From positions 1-64,000 of the forward strand of contig CALYQQ010000002.1 of NCBI GenBank assembly GCA_945288535.1: a stretch of DNA of 64,000 nucleotides, given 5' to 3'. This DNA is from an uncultured Enterobacterales bacterium (GTDB lineage: Bacteria > Pseudomonadota > Gammaproteobacteria > Enterobacterales > CALYQQ01). Made by a program: the position numbers and the translations under genes. Positions within the stretch are counted from its first letter, which is position 1, and every line of letters begins with the position of its first letter. Under the pieces are notes generated by a model. That model had not been told where the DNA came from. It did no database searches and saw only the letters and a program-made list of their open reading frames with translations. Shown piece after piece: positions 37,978-48,060 of this stretch.

Positions 37978-38537
37978 TTGATGTACTAGGTATTAGTAAA
38001 TAATTAAATATATTGTTAATTAATATAATCTAATTCATTCAATGATCTAACTCGTTTAATTGCATCAGTAGACCTGGTGCACTATTCTTTTTTACTATTG
38101 CATGTTTAGTAGAATTATTAGAAACAATAGCGTTATTAATTACAATAAATCGTTTGATAAAGAGTAATATGCTATTTATAGCAATAACGCAATTTATATG
38201 ATAACGATATTATGTATAATCTCTGCTTATCCATCAATAAATCATTTGAATAAATGTAGTTATGTGCATAAAATATATAGTAATTCTTCTTTGATACTAG
38301 TCAATAAGTATTTATGAATAGATTGCCCCTTCTTTATTTTTTTATTATAAAGTGATCAGAATCTTTTATTTAATTAAATGTGATTTACCTCATTATTTAT
38401 AGCATTACACTCTATTCGTTAATATATAAATAGAATAGAATCATGATAAATAAAATCAATAATTGAAAATCTTTTATTTCGTTCTTATTTTGATATATAA
38501 AATTCAAAAATATAGAATCAATAAGCGGGAGAGTAAT
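37978..38537. other. AT-rich spacer upstream of the YidA-type gene
   Basis: About 560 bp, rich in A and T, with no gene, RNA or clear remnant. It should contain the promoter of the downstream phosphatase gene. Confidence 0.45.
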
Positions 38538-39353
38538 GTGACAATTAAATTAATTGCAATTGATATGGATGGCACATTATTAAATAGTAATCACGAGATT
38601 AGCAAACGGGTTAAACAAGCGATAACGTCTGCTAGACAGCAAGGCGTCTATGTGGTTTTAACAACAGGCCGTCCTTATATAGGGGTCAAATCTTATTTAC
38701 AACAATTAGGAATTCAAAACGATGATGAATATTGTATTACCTATAATGGCGCTCTTGTTCAACAGGTGGTAAGTGGTACACCTGTGATAGAAAATACATT
38801 AAACTATGAAGATTATTTATATTTTCAACAATTATCTGAATCGCTTGGCGTTCATTTTCATGCATTTGATTTTACTGATCTTTATACACCCAATCGTTTT
38901 ATTAGCCCTTATACTATACGCGAAGGTTATTTGACAGGTATCCAGGTTATTTTTTGTCCTGCCGAGGAAATGGATCCTCATATACAATTGCCTAAAGTAA
39001 TGATGATTGATGATCCTGCATTACTTGATGCTGCTATTAAAAAAATTCCTGAAGATGCTTTTCAAAAATATACTTTATTGAAAAGCGCTGATTTTTTTCT
39101 TGAAATATTAAGTAAAAAAGCTGATAAAGGTATCAGTGTAGCTAAGCTTGCTGAACGATTAAGTATTGATCGTCAACAGGTTATGGCCATTGGTGATCAC
39201 GCTAATGATTTACCTATGGTTAGCTATGCTGGCATAGGTGTCGCTATGGCAAATGCTATTGATGAAGTAAAACATGTCAGCCAATATATTACAACGTCAA
39301 ATGATGAAGACGGTGTAGCTCTGGCAATTGAGAAATTTGTCTTAAATAACTAA
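38538..39353 (+). CDS. yidA: Cof-type HAD sugar-phosphatase, YidA-like
   Basis: YidA hydrolyses sugar and other small phosphates. The GTG at 38538 gives 271 residues against 270 in E. coli and has GGGAGAG upstream; an upstream TTG would add 25 unsupported residues. HAD motif I is DMDGTLL with nucleophile D9, motif II is TTGRP, and motifs III and IV are the Lys in KADKG and GDHANDLPM. The match to E. coli YidA is strong (CITYNGALVQ, LKSADFFLEIL, GVAMANAI). It stands alone in the spacer-rich area. Confidence 0.93.
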   Translation: MTIKLIAIDMDGTLLNSNHEISKRVKQAITSARQQGVYVVLTTGRPYIGVKSYLQQLGIQNDDEYCITYNGALVQQVVSGTPVIENTLNYEDYLYFQQLSESLGVHFHAFDFTDLYTPNRFISPYTIREGYLTGIQVIFCPAEEMDPHIQLPKVMMIDDPALLDAAIKKIPEDAFQKYTLLKSADFFLEILSKKADKGISVAKLAERLSIDRQQVMAIGDHANDLPMVSYAGIGVAMANAIDEVKHVSQYITTSNDEDGVALAIEKFVLNN

Positions 39354-40142
39354 AACGCTATCATAGTTATCTAAAAATAAAGTATCGATGTTATTAGAAT
39401 AATGAAGACATCTGTTATCAATTATATGCCATAGTATTGTATTATGAAGTGTAGTTGCTTAATTTCATTTTACGATTAATAACGACTCACGATGCTACCA
39501 TCCTAGAATCGACTGAAGATCATCACATATATGAATAAGTTCAACACATTTTCTTAGGTATTCATTTAGTATCGTGTTTATTGATGTCTTTACGGAATAT
39601 CATATTTACTTTATGCGATATCGGCTAAGGTGTACATTACATTCAGCTAAAACGGTATTTTAGATCCTCAAAATTTCTTTTTGCGCCACAAAAAAGCTAC
39701 TATTTAAAAATTATCCTCTAAATAATGTATTTATTGAAAAGATCCCATCATTATTTTTAGTATGCTAATTACATATCTTTTTAAACCATACTAATTAAAT
39801 AGAGAAGTTTAGTGAGGTCTAGATGGTGAATAATATGGATATGTTTGCGGACTAATCAATTATTGACGAGCATGTAAATTGAGTAGAAATAATATTACAG
39901 AATCAGCGTAAAATTGAAAAATAGCTTATTGCTAAGCATATGATTAAAGGATATGCACTTGGCATGTTCTTTCTTAATTAACGATTCGTGCTCGTATACG
40001 TCAGTTAAATTACAACTTAACCTAGGAGTGCGTATTCAACCTTATATATTATCTTTAGTTTTACTTGATGTTTAGAAAGAAAGTAATGAAATATAAGAGT
40101 AGTTTTTAAGAATAAGATCATTTTGCCATTAAATGAAATAAT
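39354..40142. other. Gene-poor stretch between yidA and tRNA-Ser
   Basis: Contains a low-confidence decayed frame at 39823-40014 (separate entry). Otherwise no gene can be supported. Confidence 0.4.
39823..40014 (+). pseudogene. Possible short gene with nonsense mutations only
   Basis: One continuous frame, after a GTGAGG, reads MVNNMDMFAD, stop, SIIDEHVN, stop, VEIILQNQRKIEK, stop, LIAKHMIKGYALGMFFLN, stop, RFVLVYVS. Each stop can come from one transition in a Gln, Arg or Trp codon, and there is no frame change. The composition is protein-like, but I do not recognise it and it may be chance. Confidence 0.3.
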
Positions 40143-40230
40143 TGGCGGAGGAGGTGAGATTCGAACTCACGGTGGGTCTCCCCACGGCGGTTTTCAAGAC
40201 CGCTGCCTTCAGCCACTCGGCCACTCCTCC
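40143..40230 (-). tRNA. tRNA-Ser(UGA)
   Basis: A class II tRNA of 88 bases with encoded CCA. On the minus strand it starts GGAGGAGTGGCCGAGTGGCT, has the anticodon loop CTTGAAA (anticodon TGA), a long variable arm CGTGGGGAGACCCACCG, and the T loop GTTCGAATC. Confidence 0.96.
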
Positions 40231-40555
40231 GTAACGCCACGCAATATAAAACAGTATGCATCAATTGTAAACCCCTACTTTTACCAGAAAACATGATAAA
40301 TGCCTATATAATAAGCAAACAATATTAATTTATTTATAAAAGTCATTAATTACTATCTTAAAACATATTTTGAGTTTACTTATTGTTCAGCAAGATCTAA
40401 ATGAAATGGTTATTAGCGAGAGAATAGATTTTATTGTTGAAAACGACCATAATGACTAATTTAATTGCTCCTTATTATCGTCACTCGTTTGAGAAAGGCA
40501 AATAGAGGGTAGTAAATAAGTTTGGTAAAACTGGACATGTTAAAGTGCATTTTGG

Positions 40556-40577
40556 TAAAAAACCCGGTTAAACCGGG
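40556..40577 (-). terminator. Minus-strand terminator
   Basis: CCCGG at 40563-40567 and CCGGG at 40573-40577 form a hairpin (extendable to CCCGGTT/AACCGGG) followed on the minus strand by TTTTTT. It could end transcription coming from the tRNA-Arg side before tRNA-Ser. Confidence 0.7.
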
Positions 40578-41066
40578 CAAGGGAGACATCAGTGTTATAA
40601 TTATTCTGTTATGAATAGTGTTCTTTTTCCCTTAATATTACAAATTTTCCGATTATTCTTTCGATATGCATCGCAAATATATAGTTGCTATTATTAATTT
40701 ACTGATTTATCTATATAATCGAGTAGGCGATTGCCTCATTATATATTGCTAATCAAGTACTAGAGTCTGGGGATAGATAGCGTTAATATTTTTTATCAAC
40801 ATAGATAAGTAAATATTCAATACAACGATATCAGAAGTGATATTATTTTTATCTTGCTGGCTATCAAATCGACGTTCAGGAAGTTATCTATAGGCAATCC
40901 TTGTCAACTATTTCGCCTATTCATCTGGATATTGGATTTCTAAATATTATATTTTTATTATTCCTGCTACAAAATATCTATAAAGGAAGATAGCAATAAA
41001 TATTATTAAAATAACCAATATAATGTATTTTTAACTGGTTGTTGTAATTAGTTTTATTGTCAATAT

Positions 41067-41113
41067 TGGGTAACATCCTGACAGTAAATATAATTTACCC
41101 AAAATTTACCCAG
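41067..41113. promoter_or_regulatory. TTACCCA repeats, possible integrase arm sites
   Basis: TTACCCAA at 41095-41102 and TTACCCAG at 41106-41113 are direct repeats 11 bp apart, with an inverted copy TTGGGTAA at 41067-41074. They lie 115-160 bp past the 3' end of tRNA-Arg, beside an integrase remnant. Arm-type integrase sites are a guess from spacing. Confidence 0.35.
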
Positions 41114-41227
41114 AAAAGTTACTGGTTGTCAACGGATAGATAAGAACGTTTACGAACGTAACTTTTAGATAATACTATGTATTATTTGGATTTTGTGAAC
41201 GGTTAAAAACGGTGGTGAACTTCGAAA

Positions 41228-41302
41228 TGGCGTCCCCGACAGGAATCGAACCTGTAACTAGCCCTTAGGAGGGGCTTGTTATATCCGTTTAACTACGGGA
41301 AC
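41228..41302 (-). tRNA. argW: tRNA-Arg(CCU)
   Basis: A 75-base tRNA with CCA. On the minus strand it reads GTTCCCGTAGTTAAACGG at the 5' end, has the anticodon loop CTCCTAA (anticodon CCT), and the T arm CAGGTTCGATTCCTG. It is close to E. coli argW, which is a prophage integration target, and an integrase remnant lies beside it. Confidence 0.95.
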
Positions 41303-41475
41303 ATTGTTTGTCTTATTTAAATCTTTTTCCTATGTTATCTCTTAACATTGTTTAAAATCAACTTTTTTATCTTTTTTATTTCATTTTCTCCCCATAATTT
41401 GGGTTTTTTTGCTTATTTCGTTTACTTGTAATTGAGTACATAATATAAAAAAGCATGTGTACAGAATATAATACT

Positions 41476-42636
41476 ATGGCATTAAGCGATACAAAGTGAC
41501 GAACTATACACAACAAACCTTACAATGGAAAACCAGAACTAACAGATGGTGACGGCTTGAGTGTAAGAATATCACCTCATGGCGTTACTGCCTTTCAATA
41601 CAGATATCGATGGCAAAGAAAACCTGTCAGATTAACTATCGGTAAATATCCAGCAATGTCGTTAAAAGATGCAAGAATTATTGTTGGGCAAATGCGTGAA
41701 CTATATACAAAAGGGCTTAATCCTAAAATATACTTTTCTGAGGAAGTGAGTGAGGCAACATTACAGTATTGGTTAGATAAGTATGTTTCAACATTGAGAT
41801 CTAATACACAGATGCTTTATAAATCAGTTTTGTACAACTCAATGCATACAGAATTTAAGTCCGTGCCAATATCTAATATTTCGATTTCCTCATGGGTGAG
41901 TTTTTTTGATAAACAGGAAAAAGCGAACCCTAAAAAAGCTAGAGTTCTTCTGGTGCAACTTAAGTCCATGCTTAATTGGTGTATGAGCCGTCAATTCATT
42001 GCATCCTGTGAAGCTATGAAGCTCTCATCTAATAGCGTGGACAAGGGTGCAAATGCTGGAAGCAGAGTATTAACATATTATGAACTGGCAAAGATTTGGA
42101 CAGCTCTTGAAAAGAGTAAAATTGTATCCTCTAATAAAATTTTACATCAGCTAATTTTATTATATGGGTGCCGTTTATCTTAAATGCGCTTAGCCCTTGC
42201 TGATGAATTTAATTTAAAGGATATGATCTGTACGACGCCAGCGAGTCATTCGAAAATGGGGAAAATTATTTGAAGACCCATTTTTAAGCAAGTAGAACCG
42301 TATATTGAAAAATTGTTAGGTTTTGGTAATGATGTTCTATTTTTTGGACAAAACTTTGATAAACCAATTGATTTGTCTTCATACAATCTTTATATGAGGA
42401 ACTTACGCAAAAAAATTGACATTCCTGAATGGCGTACCGACGATTTTAGGCGTTCTCTGTCTACCAATTTATCCAACGAAGGAGTCATGCCCCATATTAC
42501 AGAAAAAATGTTGGGACATGAGCTTCGTGGGGTAATGGCGATATATAACAAACATGATTATTTGACGGAACAAATGCAATCATATGAGCTATATGCAGAT
42601 AAAATATTGTGGCATGTTAAACGGCTCTCCGATTAA
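41476..42636 (+). pseudogene. P4-type tyrosine integrase killed by nonsense mutations
   Basis: A single unbroken frame from ATG at 41476, interrupted by TGA at 41497, TAA at 42181 and TGA at 42274. The N-terminal domain reads PYNGKPELTDGDGLSVRISP, GVTAFQYRYRWQRKPVRLTI, GKYPAMSLKDAR (DUF4102 type). The catalytic domain shows YGCRLS (first Arg), DDFRRSLSTNLSNEGVMPHI, LGHELRGVMAIYNKHDY (second Arg and Tyr). In the HxxR box the usual His seems to be Asp. It is read away from tRNA-Arg, on the 5' side of that tRNA. Confidence 0.92.
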
Positions 42637-42856
42637 CTGAGCCGTTTTCAATCGACCCAAATATGGCCATTTTATTATATTTAGCTGGATAGTTTAAAAT
42701 CGGTTTAGAAACCCCGTATTTTTTAGGCATCATATAGGGTTGTTTTTTACCAAGCAGCTCAATTACATCTATTTCTGTTAACAACTCAATATTTTGATTT
42801 TGTATTTTACCTCTAAAAATTTCCCACCAAATATAGCAGAAATAATTTATTAGCAT
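42617..42856 (-). CDS. Small hypothetical protein in the second phage remnant
   Basis: A 79-residue open frame (start MLINYFCYIWWEIFRG, middle LLTEIDVIELLGKKQPYMMP). The segment EIDVIELLGKKQPYMMPKKYG looks like a real protein, perhaps a small DNA-binding or phage regulatory protein, but I do not recognise it. It overlaps the upstream frame by seven bases, and its 3' end overlaps the integrase end. It could be part of a single broken gene with 42850-43065. Confidence 0.4.
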   Translation of the reverse strand: MLINYFCYIWWEIFRGKIQNQNIELLTEIDVIELLGKKQPYMMPKKYGVSKPILNYPAKYNKMAIFGSIENGSVNRRAV

Positions 42857-43065
42857 ACAAGTAACGACAACTGGCCAGTTTCAAAATGTGTGCCTGATAT
42901 TTCTTTACCGTTTTCAATAGTATTTTTAATGTTAGTTTTCATTGGAGTACTAATTGTAGCCACATTCACAAACGCATCCAGAAGTAATTTTTCATTATCG
43001 ATAATAACCACAACACATTTCTTACGGATCGTGAATGTATTATAGTCGGCTTTTACCTTAATCAA
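42850..43065 (-). CDS. Small hypothetical protein in the second phage remnant
   Basis: A 71-residue open frame reading MIKVKADYNTFTIRKKCVVV, KLLLDAFVNVATISTPMKTN and HFETGQLSLLVC. The family is not recognised. It overlaps the next gene by seven bases on the same strand, suggesting coupling or a frameshifted single gene. Confidence 0.4.
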   Translation of the reverse strand: MIKVKADYNTFTIRKKCVVVIIDNEKLLLDAFVNVATISTPMKTNIKNTIENGKEISGTHFETGQLSLLVC

Positions 43066-43082
43066 TCCCGCTATGTCTAAAC

Positions 43083-43420
43083 ATTATTTAACCTGTTTTC
43101 CAGTTTTCTGATGCATTCTTAATCATAAAGATGTGAGTTTGTAGGCGATCCATTTCATTTTTATACATCTCTACTAAGTAGCCGACTTGATGGGAAATAA
43201 ACATATAGAAATTAAGTTGATCACCTAATTCCCCACTAAACCGTCCTGGGTATCTGCTATTATTTTAAGTGTTAATTCATCCCCTTGATCAGCCATCTCT
43301 TATAACGTTGCTATATTATTGGCTAATTGTATTTTGCTACTTATGATGATATCTCTTTAGCTTTTAATTCATCTTGACGTGCATCCCTTATTTCGGATAA
43401 ATGTCCGATCCGATCTGATA
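43083..43420 (-). pseudogene. Decayed phage-type hypothetical gene
   Basis: Minus-strand reading gives RISDRIGHLSEIRDARQDEL, then KIQLANNIATL, MADQGDELTLKIIADTQDGL, and in another frame NFYMFISHQVGYLVEMYKNE, MDRLQTHIFMIKNASENWKT and a TAA. Several stops and a frame change show it is dead. No family is recognised. Confidence 0.45.
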
Positions 43421-44201
43421 CCCTAGAAACCGCGGAGATTCATCTGTCCTAGCTACATGGAACGATGTGATGAGACGTGATGGTTCATCTGGTTATTCTA
43501 GGTCAAAGATCTGGTTATATTTATTCTCAATATGGGGGAGGGTGTTCGACTGACAAATTATTATGTTAATTCGAATGTATCATGCGCAAGTTTATAAGGC
43601 ACTCGATTAATCAAGAAAGTCTATGATGCAATGTTTGGATCGCCAATAAACAATATGCTAGAAACACAGAACTTAGAGAAGAAGGTGTTATTTGTTGACA
43701 ATATTATAGCTAAAACATTTAGTAGCAACACTGAACTCAATAGTGTGATTCGTATTATTGCAAAACAGCACTGGTGCAATAGATACAGCCGGACTGATAT
43801 TATTGAGTGCGTAGGGAAGATCACCAAAACAGTCTCATGCACAAGCCATCGCTAGAGCGTGTATGTTGGTGTTTAGACATAGTTGAAGCAATATTTATAA
43901 CGCCATAAGATATTAAATTAAAAGAATATTAATAAATAAGTTTTAATCAATATAGCGATATTAAAGTTAGCTGCATAATATAGTTAATAAGTAGCATCAA
44001 CTGATAAACTTGCCACTGAGTGGATTTTGTTATTTTCAAAACAATGAATTGTTTTATGGAAAATTTTAAGCAGCTTGTAAAGAAAGGGGAGGATATTATT
44101 AATTAGGAAAATAATGGATTCATTAAAGGATGTTTTTAAGGTGTAATCAGTACTCCTATAGAGTTTTATTATTTAGATAAGGCGTTTTTGATACATAAAA
44201 T
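43421..44201. other. Unassigned stretch in the phage remnant
   Basis: Two overlapping frames of about 74 codons run in opposite directions at 43621-43855; the plus one reads GSPINNMLETQNLEKKVLFV. Neither is recognisable, and no ribosome site supports either. Confidence 0.3.
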
Positions 44202-44516
44202 TTGTCAAAGAATAATTATGACCATTACAGAATGGCTCTTTTAATAAAATCAGGACTGGCAAATAAAGAAATTTTGAAAAAGATAATTGAAATAGCCCTT
44301 AAAGCGTATGTTAATAAATTAACATTACAACAAACGCAAGAATTGGCAACAACTCAGGCCGCTAAAATAAATGGTGGAATGATTGTTAAACAACGATTAT
44401 TTACTGGAGTTGATATAGGCAATATTCTGGCATCCAGATTTGCAGTTAAATTTACACTAACTTTATCCGTTGCGTTATTCTTACATTTGGATGCTATGTC
44501 ATCCAGAACGATATAG
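44202..44516 (+). CDS. Hypothetical protein, possible gene remnant
   Basis: A 104-residue open frame from a TTG: NNYDHYRMALLIKSGLANKE, then QELATTQAAKINGGMIVKQR, and a hydrophobic C terminus GNILASRFAVKFTLTLSVAL. Together with the membrane segment at 44697-44899 it could have been one membrane-active phage protein. I do not recognise the family. Confidence 0.4.
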   Translation: MSKNNYDHYRMALLIKSGLANKEILKKIIEIALKAYVNKLTLQQTQELATTQAAKINGGMIVKQRLFTGVDIGNILASRFAVKFTLTLSVALFLHLDAMSSRTI

Positions 44517-44696
44517 ACTTCTATAGCATTAAGCATGAGAAATCCAAAGCGTTATAATCAATTAATTAGATTGGGGGAACCTAGATTTATTATATTTTCT
44601 ACTTGAGGATATAACAAAGCAGTTTGAAGAAGCCACACTATCTAGATTCAACTAATAAGAATGCCTTTAATAAGGTTACACAAGAAGTTATTTAGT

Positions 44697-44899
44697 TGGT
44701 GCAATTAAGCGTATCCGCAACAGAATTATTGATAGAACGATTAGGGGATTTAGTGGTGCCATTTTGGGCTTAGGTGTATTAATATCTTTATATTTCATCT
44801 ATTTTTATGGCACCATTGGTTGGTTTTATGCTTTATGTAGTTTACTGCTCTTTCCTGTATCTTATTATCTATATAAAATAAGCCAAAAAATTTCATAAC
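44697..44899 (+). pseudogene. Small two-helix membrane protein fragment
   Basis: An open frame with no start codon at its head reads GAIKRIRNRIIDRTIRGFSG, AILGLGVLISLYFIYFYGTI, GWFYALCSLLLFPVSYYLYK and ends ISQKIS. A basic stretch is followed by two membrane segments, as in holin-like or small toxin proteins. It sits between other phage fragments and ahead of a dead lysozyme gene, so a holin role is possible but unproved. Confidence 0.35.
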
Positions 44900-45075
44900 G
44901 ATTTTTGACTTCATATTATTTTAAACGCCCAATTCCAAACCTCAGCAGACTACAGGGCATTTTTATACGCCAACGTAATCATCATTTATAGACTTATAAA
45001 TACATGATCGTAATTAATATAACCAAGCGCAATTGCTCGTTTTTTATTTCTTTCAATCGAGGGCAGGAATAAAGA

Positions 45076-45437
45076 GGGTAATGTAATCAATTCTGATACA
45101 ACCGATAAATTATTACGGACTGCTCTAGTTAATTTTGATAAAAATATCAATCGTATAGTCAACGTAAACGTAACATAAAATCAATTTGATGTACTCATGT
45201 CATTAGTATTTAACATTGGTGTACGCACGTTTAGTCCATCCACGTTATTACGACTACTAAATAATGCTGAATATCTGTAGTAGCAAATCAATTCGATAAG
45301 TAGCATCACGCTAAAGGACAGGAATTGCTTAGTTTTGTACACCGTTACCAAGTTGAAATGAAAATCTACCTGATTATAGTTACTATGCCTGGCCACATGC
45401 TACCGTTCGAAAACTGCAAAAGAAGATATAGTAAATG
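45076..45437 (+). pseudogene. Decayed GH24 phage lysozyme
   Basis: The reading INSDTTDKLLRTALVNFDKN, stop, NQFDVLMSLVFNIGVRTFSP, STLLRLLNNAEYL, stops, then in the next frame ANQFDK, stop, HHAKGQELLSFVHRYQVEMK is the C-terminal two thirds of a lambdoid-type lysozyme. The N-terminal part with the catalytic Glu is not seen. Three or more stops and a frame change make it a pseudogene. Confidence 0.8.
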
Positions 45438-46526
45438 AAAGGAGAAAGAGGACGTTAAATCTTATCTATCTTTCATTTTAGGGCCGCCATCTTGGTCAAA
45501 TTTTTATCCCCTCAAAAGATGGAAGTTAATTTGGTGTTTTTATAGCTAGCGCGCCAGTCCGTTTATAAATAAAATTTGTCGTTACCCATAGGTAATTATC
45601 TATATTAATTAATATACTGGTTATTTAATAATAAATAACCTAATAATAATTATTAAAATATATAAAAATATAATGAAAATAAATTTATAATAGGTTGAGT
45701 TTATATATTAATGATAGTTCTATTTTTTAAAATAATCTTTTAAAGATAGCTAAAATACTTAAATAGAAATAACATCTATTTATTATTTTTTCATTTTAAC
45801 AGACTAATAAATTAGTTATATTAACGAATAATATTATAAATGAAACTTAATAAATTATAACCCTTCTTTTTTAATCATGTTAGATAGTTAATATAATTAA
45901 AAAGATAGATATAAACCAATTTATAATTACCATTATTTTGAAAATAAATTTTATTTACTGGATAATTATTGGAAGGTAATAAAAGTAGTAGATATCATCT
46001 ATAATAAATTAAGCATAGCATACTGGAAAACCAAACCGACTAATACCATTGCTACATAAACCATTATTGTTAGATCATTTAATTATCATGAGCTTTTTTT
46101 GTACAAATAAGATAAAAGGAAGTAAATATCTGTAAATAGTATGACTAAATAATCGATAATAACATTAGTCAATCAGTAAATTTTTTGTGCGTTGATTTGT
46201 TTAAGTATAAGACGTATAAACAAACTGACTAAAAAAATTCACAAGCATATAGCACATATAACTATTTTGATATACTTTTATAATAATTACCTTAATCTCA
46301 GAAGCAGTAAACTAATGCAATTCATCGTATTATTGAAGGAAAAATATAAGCAGTATTGCCGATTAATTGAATGGTGACGCCTATATTTATGGCAAACAAG
46401 ATAACATACTCCATTTTAAGGAGAAAAATATTTTTATGGCGACATAGTGTATAGAATAAAAATAATTTTAGGATGAGTAATGCGATATTAGGATGATATT
46501 TGAATAATTCAATCAGGATTAGGACA
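45438..46526. other. AT-rich non-coding stretch
   Basis: About 1.1 kb with long A/T runs between the lysozyme remnant and mlaA. A chance open frame at 46192-46377 has no family signal. Nothing else is supported. Confidence 0.45.
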
Positions 46527-47309
46527 ATGAAAAAAACTAAGCAATTATATTATGTAATTGGTTTTGGCATTATAGGACTTTTGTCGGGCTGTAGTAGCAG
46601 TAATAATGATTCGACTAATGTTTCTCCATCACGCTCTGATCCATTCGAAAAATTTAATCGTACGATGTTCGATTTTAATTTCAATGTATTAGATGCCTAT
46701 ATTTTGCGGCCTGTTGCCGTAACCTGGCGAAATTATATGCCTAAACCTGTGAGAATTGGCTTAGTCAATTTTACGAATAATTTAGGTGAACCTGCTAGTA
46801 TGGTGAATAGTTTATTGCGTGGCGAACCTAAACAAGCAGTAAATCATCTTAGCCGTTTTTTAATTAATACCAGCGTAGGCGTATTAGGTTTGGTTGATGT
46901 CGCTTCTGTGGCCGATGATGAACTTGCTGAAACCCAAAATGTTCGTTTTGGTAGTGTACTCGGTCATTATAATGTTGATTATGGCCCTTATGTAGTTGTG
47001 CCTTTTTATGGTTCAGCAACGCCTAGAGAAGATATTGGCGGTATTGTCGACTTACTTTATCCAGTATATAGTTTAGTTACTGCTCTGCCAGGTATTGGAT
47101 TATATTTGCTTAATGGTATTGAAACCCGTGCCAGTGTTTTAGATCAAGATCAATTGGTTAGAGGTTCAACAGATCCTTATGTTTTTATGAAGGAAGCTTA
47201 TTTCCAAAATCATGATTTTAAAGCTCGTGGTGGCGAACCTTCTACAACAGTTAATCCAAATAGTTCAACGATTCAAAGTTCTATTGATGAAATAGATAGT
47301 CTTGATTAA
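46527..47309 (+). CDS. mlaA: MlaA outer-membrane phospholipid-retention lipoprotein
   Basis: MlaA (VacJ) extracts misplaced phospholipids from the outer leaflet and passes them to the Mla system. From the ATG at 46527 the 260-residue lipoprotein has a signal ending in LLSGC (Cys22), then SDPFEKFNRTMFDFNFNVLD, LGEPASMVNSLLRGEPKQAV and YGPYVVVPFYGSATPREDIG. A start 27 bases upstream is less likely. Length is near E. coli MlaA (251). A strong terminator follows. Confidence 0.96.
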   Translation: MKKTKQLYYVIGFGIIGLLSGCSSSNNDSTNVSPSRSDPFEKFNRTMFDFNFNVLDAYILRPVAVTWRNYMPKPVRIGLVNFTNNLGEPASMVNSLLRGEPKQAVNHLSRFLINTSVGVLGLVDVASVADDELAETQNVRFGSVLGHYNVDYGPYVVVPFYGSATPREDIGGIVDLLYPVYSLVTALPGIGLYLLNGIETRASVLDQDQLVRGSTDPYVFMKEAYFQNHDFKARGGEPSTTVNPNSSTIQSSIDEIDSLD

Positions 47310-47332
47310 TGAATAATTGATCTCGTTAAATA

Positions 47333-47364
47333 AAAACGGGCAATAGTTAATGTTTGCCCGTTTT
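47333..47364. terminator. Terminator between mlaA and the BON gene
   Basis: AAAACGGGCAA at 47333-47343 pairs perfectly with TTGCCCGTTTT at 47354-47364. With A and T runs on both sides it can serve both converging genes. Confidence 0.85.
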
Positions 47365-47395
47365 GTAAAAATTAGTCTGAAAAGGATTAATTTAA

Positions 47396-47704
47396 CTATT
47401 TAATTAACAAATCATTATGTACTTGCATAACGCCTTTTACTTCTTTTGCCGCATGGATCGCTAGGTTAGCCTCTTCTTGAGAACGTACAAAACCGCTTAA
47501 TTGTACTTTGCCTTTAAAGGTTGTTACAGTAATCTGTGTTGAATTAATCCCTTTTTCTGCAAGTAAAGCAGTTTTAACTTTGGTTGTAATGACGGAATCA
47601 TCAAGATACCCTCCCGTACCTTCAGAGGTAGGTGTTGGTGAACATGCTGCTAAAACTAAAGAAAAGGTGAATGCTGTTGTGAAGCTAGCCAATTTTTTAA
47701 GCAT
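47396..47704 (-). CDS. Single-BON-domain lipoprotein
   Basis: A 102-residue predicted lipoprotein. The signal ends in LVLAAC (Cys21), followed by a short linker and one BON domain (DDSVITTKVKTALLAEKGIN, GKVQLSGFVRSQEEANLAI, VKGVMQVHNDLLIK). Proteins such as OsmY and DolP have two BON domains, so this is a shorter relative. The start at 47704 has AAGGAG seven bases upstream. It is likely to sit at the envelope and respond to membrane stress; no precise role can be given. Confidence 0.9.
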   Translation of the reverse strand: MLKKLASFTTAFTFSLVLAACSPTPTSEGTGGYLDDSVITTKVKTALLAEKGINSTQITVTTFKGKVQLSGFVRSQEEANLAIHAAKEVKGVMQVHNDLLIK

Positions 47705-48060
47705 CAATGATCTCCTTATTTACTTTATGTTACATGCTATTTCATTAATATGATAAATAGTTAACTTTTGCCTATATAAATTAAGGTAACATCATAACAA
47801 CAACTATATTACAACTTAACGATAGGCTAATTTTTACCGTTATTATAAATCATGATAACTTACCTATAAATAAATCGCTACATACCAAAAACATAATGTT
47901 ATGTGGTTAGACAATTTAAGCACTTACTAATTGATCGTTTGGTTTATTTATTATACACATTTATCGTCTGTACAAATAATCAATTATTCATAAAGAGGTA
48001 AACGTTATGAAAATAAATTGAACGTCCATAACGGAAACATCAAAAACTAATTAATATGAT
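47705..48060. other. Spacer between the BON gene and fadL
   Basis: About 355 bp with no gene. A ribosome-site-like GAGG with a four-codon frame at 48007 is too short to matter. Confidence 0.45.

Larger units (their letters stand above)
40231..41227. other. Spacer between tRNA-Ser and tRNA-Arg
   Basis: About 1 kb. Apart from a minus-strand terminator (40556-40577) and short TTACCC repeats near 41067-41113, I see nothing coding. Confidence 0.45.

Noticed and set aside
45181-45396. Minus-strand open frame
   Set aside because: It is antisense to the recognised lysozyme pseudogene.
46192-46377. 61-codon frame upstream of mlaA
   Set aside because: Lys/Ile/Tyr-rich composition of AT-rich noise, no ribosome site.
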